DNA from: Candidatus Methanoperedens sp.
GTDB lineage: Archaea; Halobacteriota; Methanosarcinia; Methanosarcinales; Methanoperedenaceae
Assembly: GCA_023249105.1 (NCBI GenBank)
Contig: JAHFDG010000010.1
Location: 62,001-126,000 of the forward strand
Length of the DNA: 64,000 nt
Reading direction: 5' to 3'
Both the position numbers and the translations under genes were made by a program. Positions within the stretch are counted from its first letter, which is position 1; each line of letters begins with the position of its first letter. Shown one piece after another: positions 8,085 to 19,410 of the stretch. The notes beneath the pieces are model-generated. The model was not told the DNA's origin, ran no database searches, and worked only from the letters and a program-made list of their open reading frames with translations.

Positions 8085-8258
8085 ATGGTAGCAAAAGTAA
8101 ACACTGAAGAATGTACAGGCTGTGGAATATGCGTCGATGAATGCCCCGCAACTGCAATCCAGCTCAAGAACGACAAGGCAAAAGTAGATGAGGAAGAGTG
8201 CACCGAATGCGGCACATGCGTTGATTCATGTCCTAACAGCGCAATCACGATGGAATAA
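8085..8258 (+). CDS. 2[4Fe-4S] ferredoxin
   Basis: A 57-residue protein with two complete clusters of CxxCxxCxxxCP type: C10, C13, C16, C20 and C39, C42, C45, C49. It is a soluble low-potential electron carrier, of the type used in archaeal carbon and energy metabolism. The start is supported by the Shine-Dalgarno sequence AAAGGTGA five bases upstream and by a TATA-like box at 8043. It lies 47 bases before aspartate-semialdehyde dehydrogenase on the same strand, but a functional link is not obvious. Confidence 0.94.
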   Translation: MVAKVNTEECTGCGICVDECPATAIQLKNDKAKVDEEECTECGTCVDSCPNSAITME

Positions 8259-8305
8259 CCAGAATCAAAACAAACACAAAACGATAAAAACCGGTAAGGA
8301 AATCT

Positions 8306-9334
8306 ATGGCAAAAATAAAGGCAGGAGTACTTGGAGCAACAGGCAACGTAGGTCAGAGATTCATCGAGTTGTTAAGCAAACACCCGTGGTTTGAATTGGC
8401 ATCGCTTGCAGCCTCGGACAGGAGCGCAGGCAAGAAATACGGCGATGCGGCGAGCTGGAGGCTTGAAAGCAAAATCCCGCAAGAAGTAACTGACATGACA
8501 GTGGTCCCGGTTGACCCGAAAAAAGTTGATGCTGATATTGTTTTCTCAGCCCTTCCTACCGACCTTGCAAAAACTGTGGAACCGGAGTTTGCAAAAGCCG
8601 GTTTTGTTGTGGCGAGTAACGCCAGCGCGCTTCGCATGGTGAATGACATACCGCTTGTTATCCCTGAAGTGAACCCCGAGCATCTTGGTCTTATTGATAT
8701 CCAGCAGGACAAGCGCAAATGGGACGGATATGTGGTCACGAATCCCAACTGCACCACTATCATGATGACTGTGACCCTGAAACCGCTCATGAAGTTCGGG
8801 ATTGAGAAAATCTACTTGGCTTCGATGCAGGCAATCTCTGGCGCAGGATACGATGGAGTGCCTTCGATGGCGATTCTGGATAATGTGATTCCTTATATCG
8901 GCCAGGAAGAGGAGAAAGTGGAGACCGAAACCAGAAAGCTTCTCGGTGAGTTTAACGGCAGTGAGGTAGTTGATGCGCCCTTCAAGGTAAGCGCAAGCTG
9001 TAACAGGGTTATGGTTATGGACGGTCACACAGAGGCTGTCTGGGTTGAAATGGCAGATAATCCTTCAACAGATGAGATTAAACAGGCTTTCCTTGATTTT
9101 GACCCGGGGCTTTCGGACTTGCCCACAGAACCCACGCCGGTAATCGAGGTCAAGGAAGAAAAAGACCGTCCCCAGCCGCGCATGGACAGGAACATTGGCG
9201 GCGGCATGACTGTATCGGTTGGTCGCATCCGCCCCGGGATACGCTATATCTGCATGGGGCATAATACTATCAGGGGCGCAGCGGGCGCGAGCGTGCTGAA
9301 TGCCGAGCTTTTGAAGAAGATGGGGAAGCTTTAA
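8306..9334 (+). CDS. asd: Aspartate-semialdehyde dehydrogenase
   Basis: The 342-residue enzyme reduces aspartyl phosphate to aspartate semialdehyde, the branch to lysine, threonine and methionine. The NADP-binding [10 protein letters not shown] is at 10-19, catalytic C149 in TNPNCTT, and the catalytic-region histidine H241 in MDGHTEAVW. The length and a C-terminal [13 protein letters not shown] segment fit the archaeal/fungal-type subgroup. The start ATG at 8306 follows AAGGAAAT. It is the second gene after ferredoxin. Confidence 0.95.
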   Translation: MAKIKAGVLGATGNVGQRFIELLSKHPWFELASLAASDRSAGKKYGDAASWRLESKIPQEVTDMTVVPVDPKKVDADIVFSALPTDLAKTVEPEFAKAGFVVASNASALRMVNDIPLVIPEVNPEHLGLIDIQQDKRKWDGYVVTNPNCTTIMMTVTLKPLMKFGIEKIYLASMQAISGAGYDGVPSMAILDNVIPYIGQEEEKVETETRKLLGEFNGSEVVDAPFKVSASCNRVMVMDGHTEAVWVEMADNPSTDEIKQAFLDFDPGLSDLPTEPTPVIEVKEEKDRPQPRMDRNIGGGMTVSVGRIRPGIRYICMGHNTIRGAAGASVLNAELLKKMGKL

Positions 9335-9449
9335 ATTTTTTACTAACAAGGCTTAGATGGGAACTGCTCTGGTGTAAATTACTCAGGGCATTTTTCAGAT
9401 AGAAAACTGTAATGCATAAATTTATAAACTTTTGTGCAGTATAATACAT

Positions 9450-10736
9450 ATGATGATTCGGGACATTCTTCTCATTCAGAAAAGAGAGCTTGAAAGCCGG
9501 CTCAGGGAAAAATATGTGGAAAGGGCGGGCGATTCAAGAAAGCTTAGCAGTGCCCTTATAAACGTCATAATAGGCCCAAGGAGAGCCGGGAAATCCTTTT
9601 TTGCAGTTCATGCGCTAAGCAAGCAGGGCGCTTTCGGCTATGCAAATTTTGACGACGAAAAACTTGTAGAAACAAAAGACTATAACGAGATAGTCGATGC
9701 AATAAATTCGCTCTACAATAACCCAAAATACCTCCTGCTTGACGAAATTCAGAATCTGGACAAATGGGAACTGTTCGCCAACAGGCTACAGCGGCAGGGA
9801 TATGCTCTTGTTATTACAGGAAGCAACTCAAATTTACTGAGCAAAGAGCTTGCCACGCACCTCACGGGCAGATACTCGCTCATAAACATATTTCCCTTTT
9901 CCTTCAAAGAATATCTGAATATCGAAGAAAAAGAATTAACAGAAAACGAAATTAAAGAAAAATTATTCAATTATCTGACTTACGGCGGCTACCCCGAACC
10001 GCTTCTAAAGAAAGCAGAATACAAAGAGTATCTTTCCACGTTGTTCGGCTCCATAATTTACAAGGACATAGTAAAAATATTCAGGATACGGTATGTTCAG
10101 GCAATAGAAGACCTTGCGGTTTATCTGATTTCAAACACCGCACAGGAATTCTCTTACAATACGTTAAGCAAAGTAACAAAATGCAAAAGCGTTCATACTG
10201 TCCAGAAATATCTGGGTTATCTGGAAGAATCCTTTATATTTTTCAAAATAGACCGGTTCTCGTTCAAGGTCAGGGAACAAATATCTTCAAATAAAAAAAT
10301 ATACTGCATTGACAACGGTTTTATTCACGCCAAGGCATTCAAATTCAGCCCCGATATCGGAAAATTATACGAAAATGTCGTGGCTGTTGAACTTAAAAAA
10401 TTGGAAATGAACGGAATTGCAAATGTTTATTACTGGAAGTCAGAACAGCAGGAAGAAGTGGATTTCATTGTCAAGCAGGGGATAAAAATCAAGCAGTTAA
10501 TTCAGGTTTGCCATGATATCGGCGACATTAAAACAAAAGACAGGGAAGTAAGAGCATTATTAAAGGCAAGCAAAGCACTTGGATGCAAAAATCTTTTGGT
10601 TCTCACAGAGGATTATGAAGGCGAAGAAGATATAAACTGGTTTGGGATAAAAGAAATAGTCAGGTTTATGCCCCTTTGGAGATGGTTATTAGAAGCGCCG
10701 TACAATATTAATGCAGGAAATGCCTCATCCCTGTGA
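9450..10736 (+). CDS. AAA-family ATPase with DUF4143 domain
   Basis: From ATG 9450 the protein is 428 residues; upstream TTG 9432 is less likely. A Walker A motif GPRRAGKSFF is followed by Walker B YLLLDEIQNL and a sensor-like ITGSN. The C-terminal half contains a winged-helix-like part and then the DUF4143 nuclease-like segment with YYWKSEQQEEVDFIV. This large archaeal/bacterial family is found in variable copy number and its role is undefined; some members have been linked to mobile or toxin-like behaviour. The gene is AT-rich relative to asd and overlaps the 3' end of purH by 29 bases on the opposite strand. Confidence 0.88.
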   Translation: MMIRDILLIQKRELESRLREKYVERAGDSRKLSSALINVIIGPRRAGKSFFAVHALSKQGAFGYANFDDEKLVETKDYNEIVDAINSLYNNPKYLLLDEIQNLDKWELFANRLQRQGYALVITGSNSNLLSKELATHLTGRYSLINIFPFSFKEYLNIEEKELTENEIKEKLFNYLTYGGYPEPLLKKAEYKEYLSTLFGSIIYKDIVKIFRIRYVQAIEDLAVYLISNTAQEFSYNTLSKVTKCKSVHTVQKYLGYLEESFIFFKIDRFSFKVREQISSNKKIYCIDNGFIHAKAFKFSPDIGKLYENVVAVELKKLEMNGIANVYYWKSEQQEEVDFIVKQGIKIKQLIQVCHDIGDIKTKDREVRALLKASKALGCKNLLVLTEDYEGEEDINWFGIKEIVRFMPLWRWLLEAPYNINAGNASSL

Positions 10737-12312
10737 ACACAAGCGACACGCCCAGCCTGTTCGCAGTAGCAATAACTTCTTTGTCCCTTATCGAACCGCC
10801 CGGCGATACTATGTACCTGATATGATTCTCAGCCGAGTGAATGATGCTATCATCGAACGGGAAGAAGGCATCGGATGCAAGTACACACTCACTCATGATA
10901 TTTCTGGCAAATTCATCCTCGCTAATGAGCGGTTTCTCCCTCTCATACAGCAGTTTCAGGTTCTCCCGGGCTTTCGTGGCTGCAAGTTTCCGTATAGAAT
11001 CCACCCTGTTGGGCTGCCCTGCGCCCATGCTGAGTATCTGGTAAAATCCCTTTTCATACTCCCATGCAATGACCACTGCATTGGATTTTGTATATTTGCA
11101 AGCATTCAATGAAAACTCTGCAAGCCCCTTTTTCTCATCCGGGAACTGATGCTGTGTAACCACATCCCATTTTGCATACAATCCCCTGTTGCGCGACTGG
11201 ACAAGCATGCCGCCAACGATATAATGATACGTGTTCTCAAGCGGCGTCCCATTATCCATGGACAATTCAAGAATCCTGAGGTCTTTGCTCTTGTTCTTCA
11301 AAAATAGAAGCGCATCCTCATCGTACCCCGGAGCAATTATCAATTCCACGAATTTTCCCTTAAGGAATTCAAGGGTCGCAAGGTCGGGTTTTCGCGTCAT
11401 GCAGATTATGCTGCCAAACGAGGAAACCGGGTCGCCGTCCCATGCCTTTGAAAGAGCCTCGGCGAGTGTCCTTCCGGTTGCAAATCCGCACGGGTTGCTG
11501 TGTTTGACCACAGCCACTGCGATGCTGTCCCTGTATTCAAGAACCACATTCAATGCAGCCTCGGCATCCACGTAATTATTATACGACAGCGCCTTTCCAT
11601 GAAGTTGTTTTGCGTTAGCGACGGAAGGTTCGGTAACACTCGGTTCCTTATAGAATTTAGCGCCCTGATGCCAGTTCTCTCCATATCGCAGCGTCCTGCC
11701 TTCCACAAATTTCAGGCGCAGGATATCTTCATTTGTAAGCTTATTACTCAGGTATGTATCAATCGCGCAATCATAATCGGCTATTCTCCTGAACGCCTTG
11801 ACAGCAAGAAGCTCTCTGGTTTTCTGGCTGATTGTTCCGTTTTTAAGTTCCGAAAGTATTCCGGGATAATCAGCAGGGTCGGTTATTACAGCAACATGCC
11901 TGTAATTTTTTGCAGCTGCCCTGACAAGGGCAGGGCCCCCGATATCTATATTTTCAATGGCTTCTTTGAGGTTTCCACCCCCGGCCACCGTTTTTTCAAA
12001 GGGATAAAGGTTGACAGCAACGATATCGATGAACTCGATACCCTGTTTTACCGCTTCTTCTACGTGTGTCGGATTATCCCGCAGCGCGAGAATGGCGCCA
12101 TGTATTTTCGGATGGAGCGTCTTAACCCTGCCCTCCATCATCTCAGGGAATCCTGTAATATCCGAGACATCCCTCACTTTTATACCTGCATTTTTTAAAA
12201 CACCGGATGTCCCGCCTGTTGAAATTATCTCAAAACCAAGTTGAACAAGCCCTGTTGCAAAATCGATTATTCCGGTTTTATCAGAAACGCTGATTAAAGC
12301 TTTCTTGGGCAG
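10708..12312 (-). CDS. purH: Bifunctional purine protein PurH, apparent non-AUG start
   Basis: PurH carries out the last two steps of IMP synthesis: AICAR formylation and IMP cyclisation. The N-terminal IMP cyclohydrolase part contains ALISVSDKTG, STGGTSGVLK and a GRVKTLHPKIHG motif. The transformylase part has a VKHSNPCGFATG segment. The conserved protein extends 45 codons upstream of GTG 12177 to an in-frame stop at 12316-12318, with no ATG, GTG or TTG in that stretch. The likely start is CTG (12312-12310) or ATT (12315-12313), behind a strong Shine-Dalgarno GAGGTGAT. With CTG the protein is 534 residues, a normal length. The gene is convergent with the DUF4143 ATPase. Confidence 0.9.
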   Translation of the reverse strand: MPKKALISVSDKTGIIDFATGLVQLGFEIISTGGTSGVLKNAGIKVRDVSDITGFPEMMEGRVKTLHPKIHGAILALRDNPTHVEEAVKQGIEFIDIVAVNLYPFEKTVAGGGNLKEAIENIDIGGPALVRAAAKNYRHVAVITDPADYPGILSELKNGTISQKTRELLAVKAFRRIADYDCAIDTYLSNKLTNEDILRLKFVEGRTLRYGENWHQGAKFYKEPSVTEPSVANAKQLHGKALSYNNYVDAEAALNVVLEYRDSIAVAVVKHSNPCGFATGRTLAEALSKAWDGDPVSSFGSIICMTRKPDLATLEFLKGKFVELIIAPGYDEDALLFLKNKSKDLRILELSMDNGTPLENTYHYIVGGMLVQSRNRGLYAKWDVVTQHQFPDEKKGLAEFSLNACKYTKSNAVVIAWEYEKGFYQILSMGAGQPNRVDSIRKLAATKARENLKLLYEREKPLISEDEFARNIMSECVLASDAFFPFDDSIIHSAENHIRYIVSPGGSIRDKEVIATANRLGVSLVFTGMRHFLH

Positions 12313-12497
12313 AATTTATCACCTCATCTGAATAGAAAAAGGAAGTTATAAGTTTTTCTCATGTTGGCAACAGTGTGGACGTAACAACGAAACAACAGAA
12401 ACTCGTATGAACTCCGGTGGAATGAGTTCATATCAGTTCGCACAAGTTGTAGCGTAGCTCTTAATTTCCGCAGTTTATACGGCGCATCAGTTGGCAA

Positions 12498-12569
12498 TCA
12501 CCGCAAAGAGCGCGAAGGTCGCAAAGTAAATATTGCGCTGCTTTGCGTTCTTTGCGTCCTCTGCGGTGA
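12498..12569. repeat. Palindromic intergenic repeat in the purH/ade gap
   Basis: The arms begin TCACCGCA and end TGCGGTGA and are built from GCAAAGNNCGC-like units spaced about 10-12 bases. The same termini occur at 22379-22496. The rest of the 12313-12651 gap contains only AT-rich sequence and the purH leader; I see no gene in it. Confidence 0.8.
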
Positions 12570-12651
12570 ATTATTCAGCAGTGAATTCTTCATTTTTCAA
12601 GTACAAATACGGGTATTTAGAGCTTCACTATAGTTGTTCATAATATTTTCA

Positions 12652-14373
12652 TCATCTTTGTATCGGCTCGATTATTTTAAACGCATCCACATCGACAAGC
12701 CCTTTATCTGTTATCTTGAGGGACGGGATAACGGGAAGCGACAGGAACGACATCTGGATAAAAGGCGCATCAAGTTTGCACCCCATCTTTGTGACCTCGC
12801 TATGAAGCTCTTTCAGTTTCTTATCCACATCGTATGCGCTTTCTGTACTGAGAATACCCGCAAAAGGAAGATGAAGGTAGTCTATGACCCCGTCTTTTGC
12901 AAGCACTATTCCCCCTTGCAGTTCCCGGAGCTTATTCGCACAGAGCGCCATGTCTTCAAAATTCGTACCCACAAGGATGACATTATGCGAGTCGTGGGCA
13001 ATGCTCTGCCCTATCGCGCCTTCTTCCAGGTTAAAGCCGCGCACAAATCCCCTACCCATGCTCCCCGACTTGCCGTGCCTTTCTATCACAGCTATGGCAA
13101 GAATGTCGCGCTCTATGTCAGGCATGACGGTCTTCCTATCGGTTTTTAATTCCTCAATGCTCCTGTTCGTAATAAGCCGACCCGGCACGAGCTCTATGAT
13201 ATGAGCAAAAACCGTCTTTTGCCCGGAGGTGAGTTTCAAGTCGTCAGGTTCTATTTTTTTATACTTCACAGTCCGAAAGACATAGCCGGGGTAATCGATT
13301 CCGTTTATTTTTGGTTTCATCCTGCCGCGCACCATCACGTTTTTTATCTTAAACGCCTGCAGGTCGTCAAGTATTACCAGGTTCGCCCGCCTGCCGATGC
13401 TTATCGAGCCCACGAGCTGGTCTATCCTGTAATGGCGCGCCGTGTTTATGGAAGCCATTGAAATCGCCTGGATTGGCTCTAATCCAAGCCTGATTGCTGC
13501 CCTGACTATGACATCCATATGCCCTTTTATGAGGTCGGCTGGTTGTTTGTCGTCGGTAACGAAGAAAAAGTTTTCAAGCGAAATACCATCACGAACCAAT
13601 GCGGGGATAAATTCCTGAAGGCTTTTTGCTGCCGACCCTTCCCGTATCATGACCTTCATGCCAAGGCGCGCCTTTTCAAGCGCTTCATCGTATGTTACGG
13701 ATTCATGGTCTGTTGAGATGCCGGCGCTCATGTACCCGAATAATTCCTTGCCGCGGACGCCGGGGCAGTGGCCGTCAACAACGAGTTTTCTTTCAAGTGC
13801 GGCTGCAATCATCGCAAGTTTTTCAGGATTCCCGCGAAGGATTCCGGGGTAATCCATTACTTCCCCGAGCCCGACAACGAATTTCTTATCAAGGAACTTT
13901 TTGATTTCCAAAAGACCCAGTTTTGCCCCGGATGTTTCAAGAGGACTTGAGGGCACACATGATGAAAGCGTGATAAAAACATCAATAGGCAGCCTTTTTG
14001 CCTCCAGCATAACAAGTTTGATGCCTTTTATGCCAAGGATATTTGCAATCTCATGCGGGTCGATGACGATGCCGGTTGTCCCGTGGAGTATGGATTGTTT
14101 TGCAAATTGTGTAAGCGTCACCATGCTTGACTCAAAATGCACGTGCCCGTCTATTAAGCCGGGGCATACGCAGGCGTTTTTTAAATCAAGTATCTCAGTT
14201 TTCCCGCCAATGAGTTCATCCACATCGCCCATGCCTGAGATGAAACCAGAGCTTATTGCTATGTCGCCTTTTGTAATCTCTTTTGTGTTGACGTTCACAA
14301 TCCTGCAGTTTGTAAGTACCGTGTCAGCCTTGATTTCGCCTTCCCCTGCGAATATCTTCTCTCTTAAGGACAT
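12652..14373 (-). CDS. ade: Adenine deaminase
   Basis: The 573-residue metal-dependent amidohydrolase converts adenine to hypoxanthine in purine salvage. The metal-binding GLIDGHVHFESSM follows the N-terminal beta-sandwich. Further metal-site histidines occur in VDGHCPG and STDHES, and a SMASINTARHYRI segment is typical of Ade. The C-terminal domain contains AHDSHNVILVGTN, also conserved in adenine deaminases. The length agrees with bacterial and archaeal Ade. It is a single gene, next to purH but separated from it by a repeat-bearing gap; both act on purines. Confidence 0.93.
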   Translation of the reverse strand: MSLREKIFAGEGEIKADTVLTNCRIVNVNTKEITKGDIAISSGFISGMGDVDELIGGKTEILDLKNACVCPGLIDGHVHFESSMVTLTQFAKQSILHGTTGIVIDPHEIANILGIKGIKLVMLEAKRLPIDVFITLSSCVPSSPLETSGAKLGLLEIKKFLDKKFVVGLGEVMDYPGILRGNPEKLAMIAAALERKLVVDGHCPGVRGKELFGYMSAGISTDHESVTYDEALEKARLGMKVMIREGSAAKSLQEFIPALVRDGISLENFFFVTDDKQPADLIKGHMDVIVRAAIRLGLEPIQAISMASINTARHYRIDQLVGSISIGRRANLVILDDLQAFKIKNVMVRGRMKPKINGIDYPGYVFRTVKYKKIEPDDLKLTSGQKTVFAHIIELVPGRLITNRSIEELKTDRKTVMPDIERDILAIAVIERHGKSGSMGRGFVRGFNLEEGAIGQSIAHDSHNVILVGTNFEDMALCANKLRELQGGIVLAKDGVIDYLHLPFAGILSTESAYDVDKKLKELHSEVTKMGCKLDAPFIQMSFLSLPVIPSLKITDKGLVDVDAFKIIEPIQR

Positions 14374-14433
14374 AATACAAGATTGTCCTGTATTGGTAAA
14401 AAAGTTCGCTGCTTAATCGGGGTTAAAGTCAGG

Positions 14434-14538
14434 ATGGCATTACCTCAAGAGCCAGACGAAATTATTGTGGTTATCCGTACCCATTTTGAGGCCAAAACAC
14501 TGCGCGAGGAGATTGCGGGGTATGAAGAAAACTATTAA
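14434..14538 (+). other. Possible short ORF or gene fragment, 34 residues
   Basis: ATG 14434 to TAA 14536-14538 encodes an acidic peptide with VVIRTHFEAKTLREEIAGYEE. It has no clear Shine-Dalgarno site and I do not recognise it. It sits 32 bases before the radical SAM/SPASM gene. It may be a small leader peptide, a remnant or a chance frame; the codon pattern alone does not decide. Confidence 0.2.
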
Positions 14539-14570
14539 TACTTTAAAGAAGCGCTAAATCAAGATGTCAT

Positions 14571-15734
14571 ATGGCTTTCCACGTAATGCTGATCCCAACT
14601 TTAAGCTGTCCTGCTAATTGCAGTTATTGCTGGAGTTCCGATAAAGGCTCCCCAATAATGAGCATTGAAACCATCAAAGAAGTAGTAGAATGGCTCAAGG
14701 ATTTCCGCAACGATCAAGTTACCTTTACCTTCCATGGCGGTGAGCCGCTAATGGCCGGAGTTGATTTTTACCGTGAGGCTCTACCATTACTGGCTAAGAA
14801 TCTCAGTCACTTGAAACCGGCTTTTGCACTTCAGTCGAATCTCTGGTTAATGACCCCGGAAATGGCCAGAGTCCTTGCAGAGTATAATATTCCAATCGGT
14901 TCCAGTCTTGATGGCCCAAAAGAACTTACTGATCTCCAGAGAGGAAAAGGATACTTCGATAAGACTATGAAGGGTTTTCAAATTGCCAGGGAAAATGGCC
15001 TTAAGGTGAGCTTTATTTGCACATTCACCTCCCATTCTGTAAAACAGAAAGAGGAGATCTTTAATTTTTTCCTTGAGAATGGCATAACCCTAAAATTACA
15101 TCCTGCCCTTCCATCAATTCGTGATGAAACTCCGGAAAAATTTGCACTTTCCCCGGAAGAGTATGGGGAATTGCTGGTTTATCTCCTGGATAAATACCTG
15201 GAAAACATGGGCAGGATTGAAATCATGAATATTGACCACCTGTGCAAATGCATGTTCACAAGCCGGGGCACTGTCTGTACTTTCGTTGATTGTATGGGAG
15301 ATACCTTTGCGGTTGGGCCTGATGGGAGCATCTATCCCTGCTATCGGTTCATAGGCATGCCGGAATATGTTATGGGTAATGTAAAAGAACATCCCCGGAA
15401 GGAAGACCTTGCACAGTCTGATGCATGGAAGAAAATGTTCCAATTTAAGGATTATGTGGACCAGAATTGCAAGGAATGCAGCAACATCAAATTCTGCCGG
15501 GGCGGATGTCCGTATAATGCCATAGCGCCTCATAATGGCGAAATAAAGGGCGTGGACCCGCACTGTATTGCTTATAAGAGGATATTCAAGGAAATAAAAG
15601 ACCGGTGGGAGAATGAGTTTTTTGGCTCACCTGATATGCCGATGTTCGGTCTTCCGGGAGAACCAAAAAAGAATGCAAAGCCCGGAATAATGCCCCTAAT
15701 GATGAAACGCATTCAATCCCATGATTCGGGTTAA
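14571..15734 (+). CDS. Radical SAM/SPASM peptide-modifying enzyme (Mhun_1560-like)
   Basis: The 387-residue enzyme carries the radical SAM cysteines C13, C17 and C20 in SCPANCSYC and the FHGGEPL motif. Its C-terminal SPASM region has cysteines in YPCYRF, NCKECSNIKFCRGGCPYNA and DPHCIAYK, which would hold two auxiliary Fe-S clusters. The N-terminal FHVMLIPTLSCP and WSSDKGSP match my memory of the family described as putative peptide-modifying radical SAM enzyme, Mhun_1560 family (TIGR04083). A 56-residue Cys-rich ORF lies 24 bases beyond its stop on the opposite strand, a plausible substrate. The modification itself is unknown. Confidence 0.87.
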   Translation: MAFHVMLIPTLSCPANCSYCWSSDKGSPIMSIETIKEVVEWLKDFRNDQVTFTFHGGEPLMAGVDFYREALPLLAKNLSHLKPAFALQSNLWLMTPEMARVLAEYNIPIGSSLDGPKELTDLQRGKGYFDKTMKGFQIARENGLKVSFICTFTSHSVKQKEEIFNFFLENGITLKLHPALPSIRDETPEKFALSPEEYGELLVYLLDKYLENMGRIEIMNIDHLCKCMFTSRGTVCTFVDCMGDTFAVGPDGSIYPCYRFIGMPEYVMGNVKEHPRKEDLAQSDAWKKMFQFKDYVDQNCKECSNIKFCRGGCPYNAIAPHNGEIKGVDPHCIAYKRIFKEIKDRWENEFFGSPDMPMFGLPGEPKKNAKPGIMPLMMKRIQSHDSG

Positions 15735-15758
15735 AAAGTCTTGAATTCCCCAACAGCT

Positions 15759-15929
15759 TCATGTTTCGGGAAGCGAATACCCTTCAAGTCTCGATGGACA
15801 AATCCCTGAACCAACTGTCATGACTGAACCGCAGTCAGGACACTCGATCTCAAGTGAGCCGGAATCGGTCAGGCTCAGTTGCATTCTGTTATTCCCGCAA
15901 GGGCAGGCTAATCTCTTCTTCTCGGTCAT
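15759..15929 (-). CDS. Small Cys-rich protein, candidate radical SAM substrate
   Basis: A 56-residue protein with cysteines C9, C11, C30, C33 and C44, in CPCGNN, CPDCGS and GICPSR. The first four could bind zinc as a CxC...CxxC ribbon. The tail GSGICPSRLEGYSLPET carries a lone Cys and could be the modified part. It is convergent with the SPASM radical SAM gene, 24 bases apart. I recall a methanogen family of small modified Cys-rich peptides (TIGR04165) encoded beside TIGR04083 enzymes; this ORF fits in size, Cys spacing and position. A plain zinc-ribbon protein is the main alternative. Confidence 0.65.
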   Translation of the reverse strand: MTEKKRLACPCGNNRMQLSLTDSGSLEIECPDCGSVMTVGSGICPSRLEGYSLPET

Positions 15930-16049
15930 AGTTATATTTTAACCTTGATGGTATATTTCACAGTTTCGGTTATTCACCATTGGGTACGTCAACTGAAAAG
16001 CTTAATTACTTCCAATACATTAAAAAAGCTGTTTCTTTTAGTACAGAAA

Positions 16050-16099
16050 CGGGCGATGGAGTTCGCCTTTAACCGCCTGAAAGCTGATAACTCCTACCA
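16050..16099 (+). ncRNA. Fluoride riboswitch (crcB motif)
   Basis: The segment reads GGGCGATGGAGTTCGCC, then TTTAACCGCCTGAAAG, then CTGATAACTCCTACC. This matches the crcB/fluoride aptamer: a first stem GGGCGATG...CGCC, an apical GGAGTT that pairs with downstream AACTCC as a pseudoknot, and the conserved GCTGAT...CTCCTAC end. It lies 30 bases before the start of a cation:proton antiporter, a gene class known to be controlled by this riboswitch. The only notable variant is A for G after GCTGAT. Confidence 0.92.
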
Positions 16100-16128
16100 A
16101 TTAACCTTAGTTTGAATGGAGACAGGAC

Positions 16129-17277
16129 ATGAGAGCGGACATAATAGCGATTGCAGGTATATTGGTTTTCATTTCAAGTTTAATTTCCTTGAAACTCGGG
16201 CTATCAGTAGCGATAATTGAAATTCTCCTCGGGGCGATTGCCGGGAATTTCGGGGTTCAACCGGACGATTGGATGCTGTATCTGGCAAGTTTTGGCGGGA
16301 TTCTCCTGACTTTTCTTGCGGGGACTGAAATCGATACAAATTTAATGAAGGAAAAATTTAAAGAGACCTTTCTTATTGGCATTTTTTCTTTTTTAACACC
16401 TTTTATCGGAGTTTTCCTTTATACATACTATATTGAAAATTGGAGTCTGTTTGCATCTTTAATTGCTGGGACAGCCTTGTCTGAAACATCTCTGGCTGTA
16501 GTCTATTCGGTTCTTGTAGAAACGGGATTATCAAAAACTGAGATTGGTAAATTAATAATGGCATCTACCTTTATGACTGATATGGGCACTGCGATTGCAT
16601 TAAGCGTATTGTTTGTCAAGCCAACGCTCTATACAGCCATCTTTATTTTAGTTTCATTATGCGTGATTTATTTTGCAGGAAATTTCTCTCATTACGTTTT
16701 CCATAATCCGAAATTGAAGAACAAAGTAATCGAGCCTGAAATAAAATATATCTTCCTGCTTTTGTTTATGTTTATGTTTTTCGCAAATATAGGTGAGGGG
16801 CAGGCGGTCTTGCCTGCATTTGTCCTGGGACTTGTGATGTCAAAACATTTTACTGAGACATCAGTGACGAAGGATGTAAGGAACAGGTTGAGAACAGTTG
16901 CCTATGCGGTTATTACCCCGATATTTTTTATTGTTGCAGGACTAAAGGTTTCATTGCCGCTGATTGCATCTGCATTTGGGATTTTTGTTGCTATTTTTAT
17001 TGTTAAACAGTTGAGTAAGTTCATCGGTGTTTATTTTCTTGCAAAAAAATATATTCCCGAAGGAAATATTTATACAACGCTGTTAATGAGTACAGGTTTA
17101 ACTTTTGGGCTGGTGGCAAGCCTGTTTGGTTTGCAGTCAGGTTTAATAAACCAGGTGCAGTATTCTGTTTTGACCGGGGTGCTCATAGCAAGTGCTGTAA
17201 TCCCGACTATCATAGCACAGAAATGGTTTATGCCGGTTCATTCTGAGGATCTGGTTGATTTGAATAATGGGAATTGA
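16129..17277 (+). CDS. Cation:proton antiporter (CPA2 type), fluoride-riboswitch controlled
   Basis: The 382-residue membrane protein has about 11-12 hydrophobic segments with no large soluble domain. It resembles the Na+/H+ exchanger domain of CPA2 transporters: a FLAGTEIDTNLMK segment near residue 62 and TFMTDMGTAIALS near 148 carry the acidic and polar residues expected in the ion pathway. The start ATG follows GGAGACAGG. The upstream fluoride riboswitch suggests expression when fluoride accumulates. The protein may help expel fluoride or correct the pH load of HF entry; direct fluoride transport is not shown by the sequence. It is a single gene. Confidence 0.88.
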   Translation: MRADIIAIAGILVFISSLISLKLGLSVAIIEILLGAIAGNFGVQPDDWMLYLASFGGILLTFLAGTEIDTNLMKEKFKETFLIGIFSFLTPFIGVFLYTYYIENWSLFASLIAGTALSETSLAVVYSVLVETGLSKTEIGKLIMASTFMTDMGTAIALSVLFVKPTLYTAIFILVSLCVIYFAGNFSHYVFHNPKLKNKVIEPEIKYIFLLLFMFMFFANIGEGQAVLPAFVLGLVMSKHFTETSVTKDVRNRLRTVAYAVITPIFFIVAGLKVSLPLIASAFGIFVAIFIVKQLSKFIGVYFLAKKYIPEGNIYTTLLMSTGLTFGLVASLFGLQSGLINQVQYSVLTGVLIASAVIPTIIAQKWFMPVHSEDLVDLNNGN

Positions 17278-17462
17278 AAGGGATAGCTGGTTTGATGGGA
17301 TGGACTGTGCTCGCCCAAAATGCTCCACAACTTCGCAAACAGCAGACTGCTATGCTCACCGCACCATTCCTTGAGGCAGTGATACCGTATTCCTATCGTG
17401 AAAATCAAGTCTAAAAAAAAGTAAAATTGGATACTCCAATGGAATATCCACAAAAAGCCAGT

Positions 17463-19359
<1,897 letters not shown>

Positions 19360-19410
19360 TGAGTCACCTTCCCATATAAAATTCTTTTAAATGAATTTGT
19401 TGAACGATTT

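Noticed and set aside
17278-17462. Possible transposase remnant between the antiporter and groEL
   Set aside because: The translated fragments did not match a family I could name; left as non-coding.
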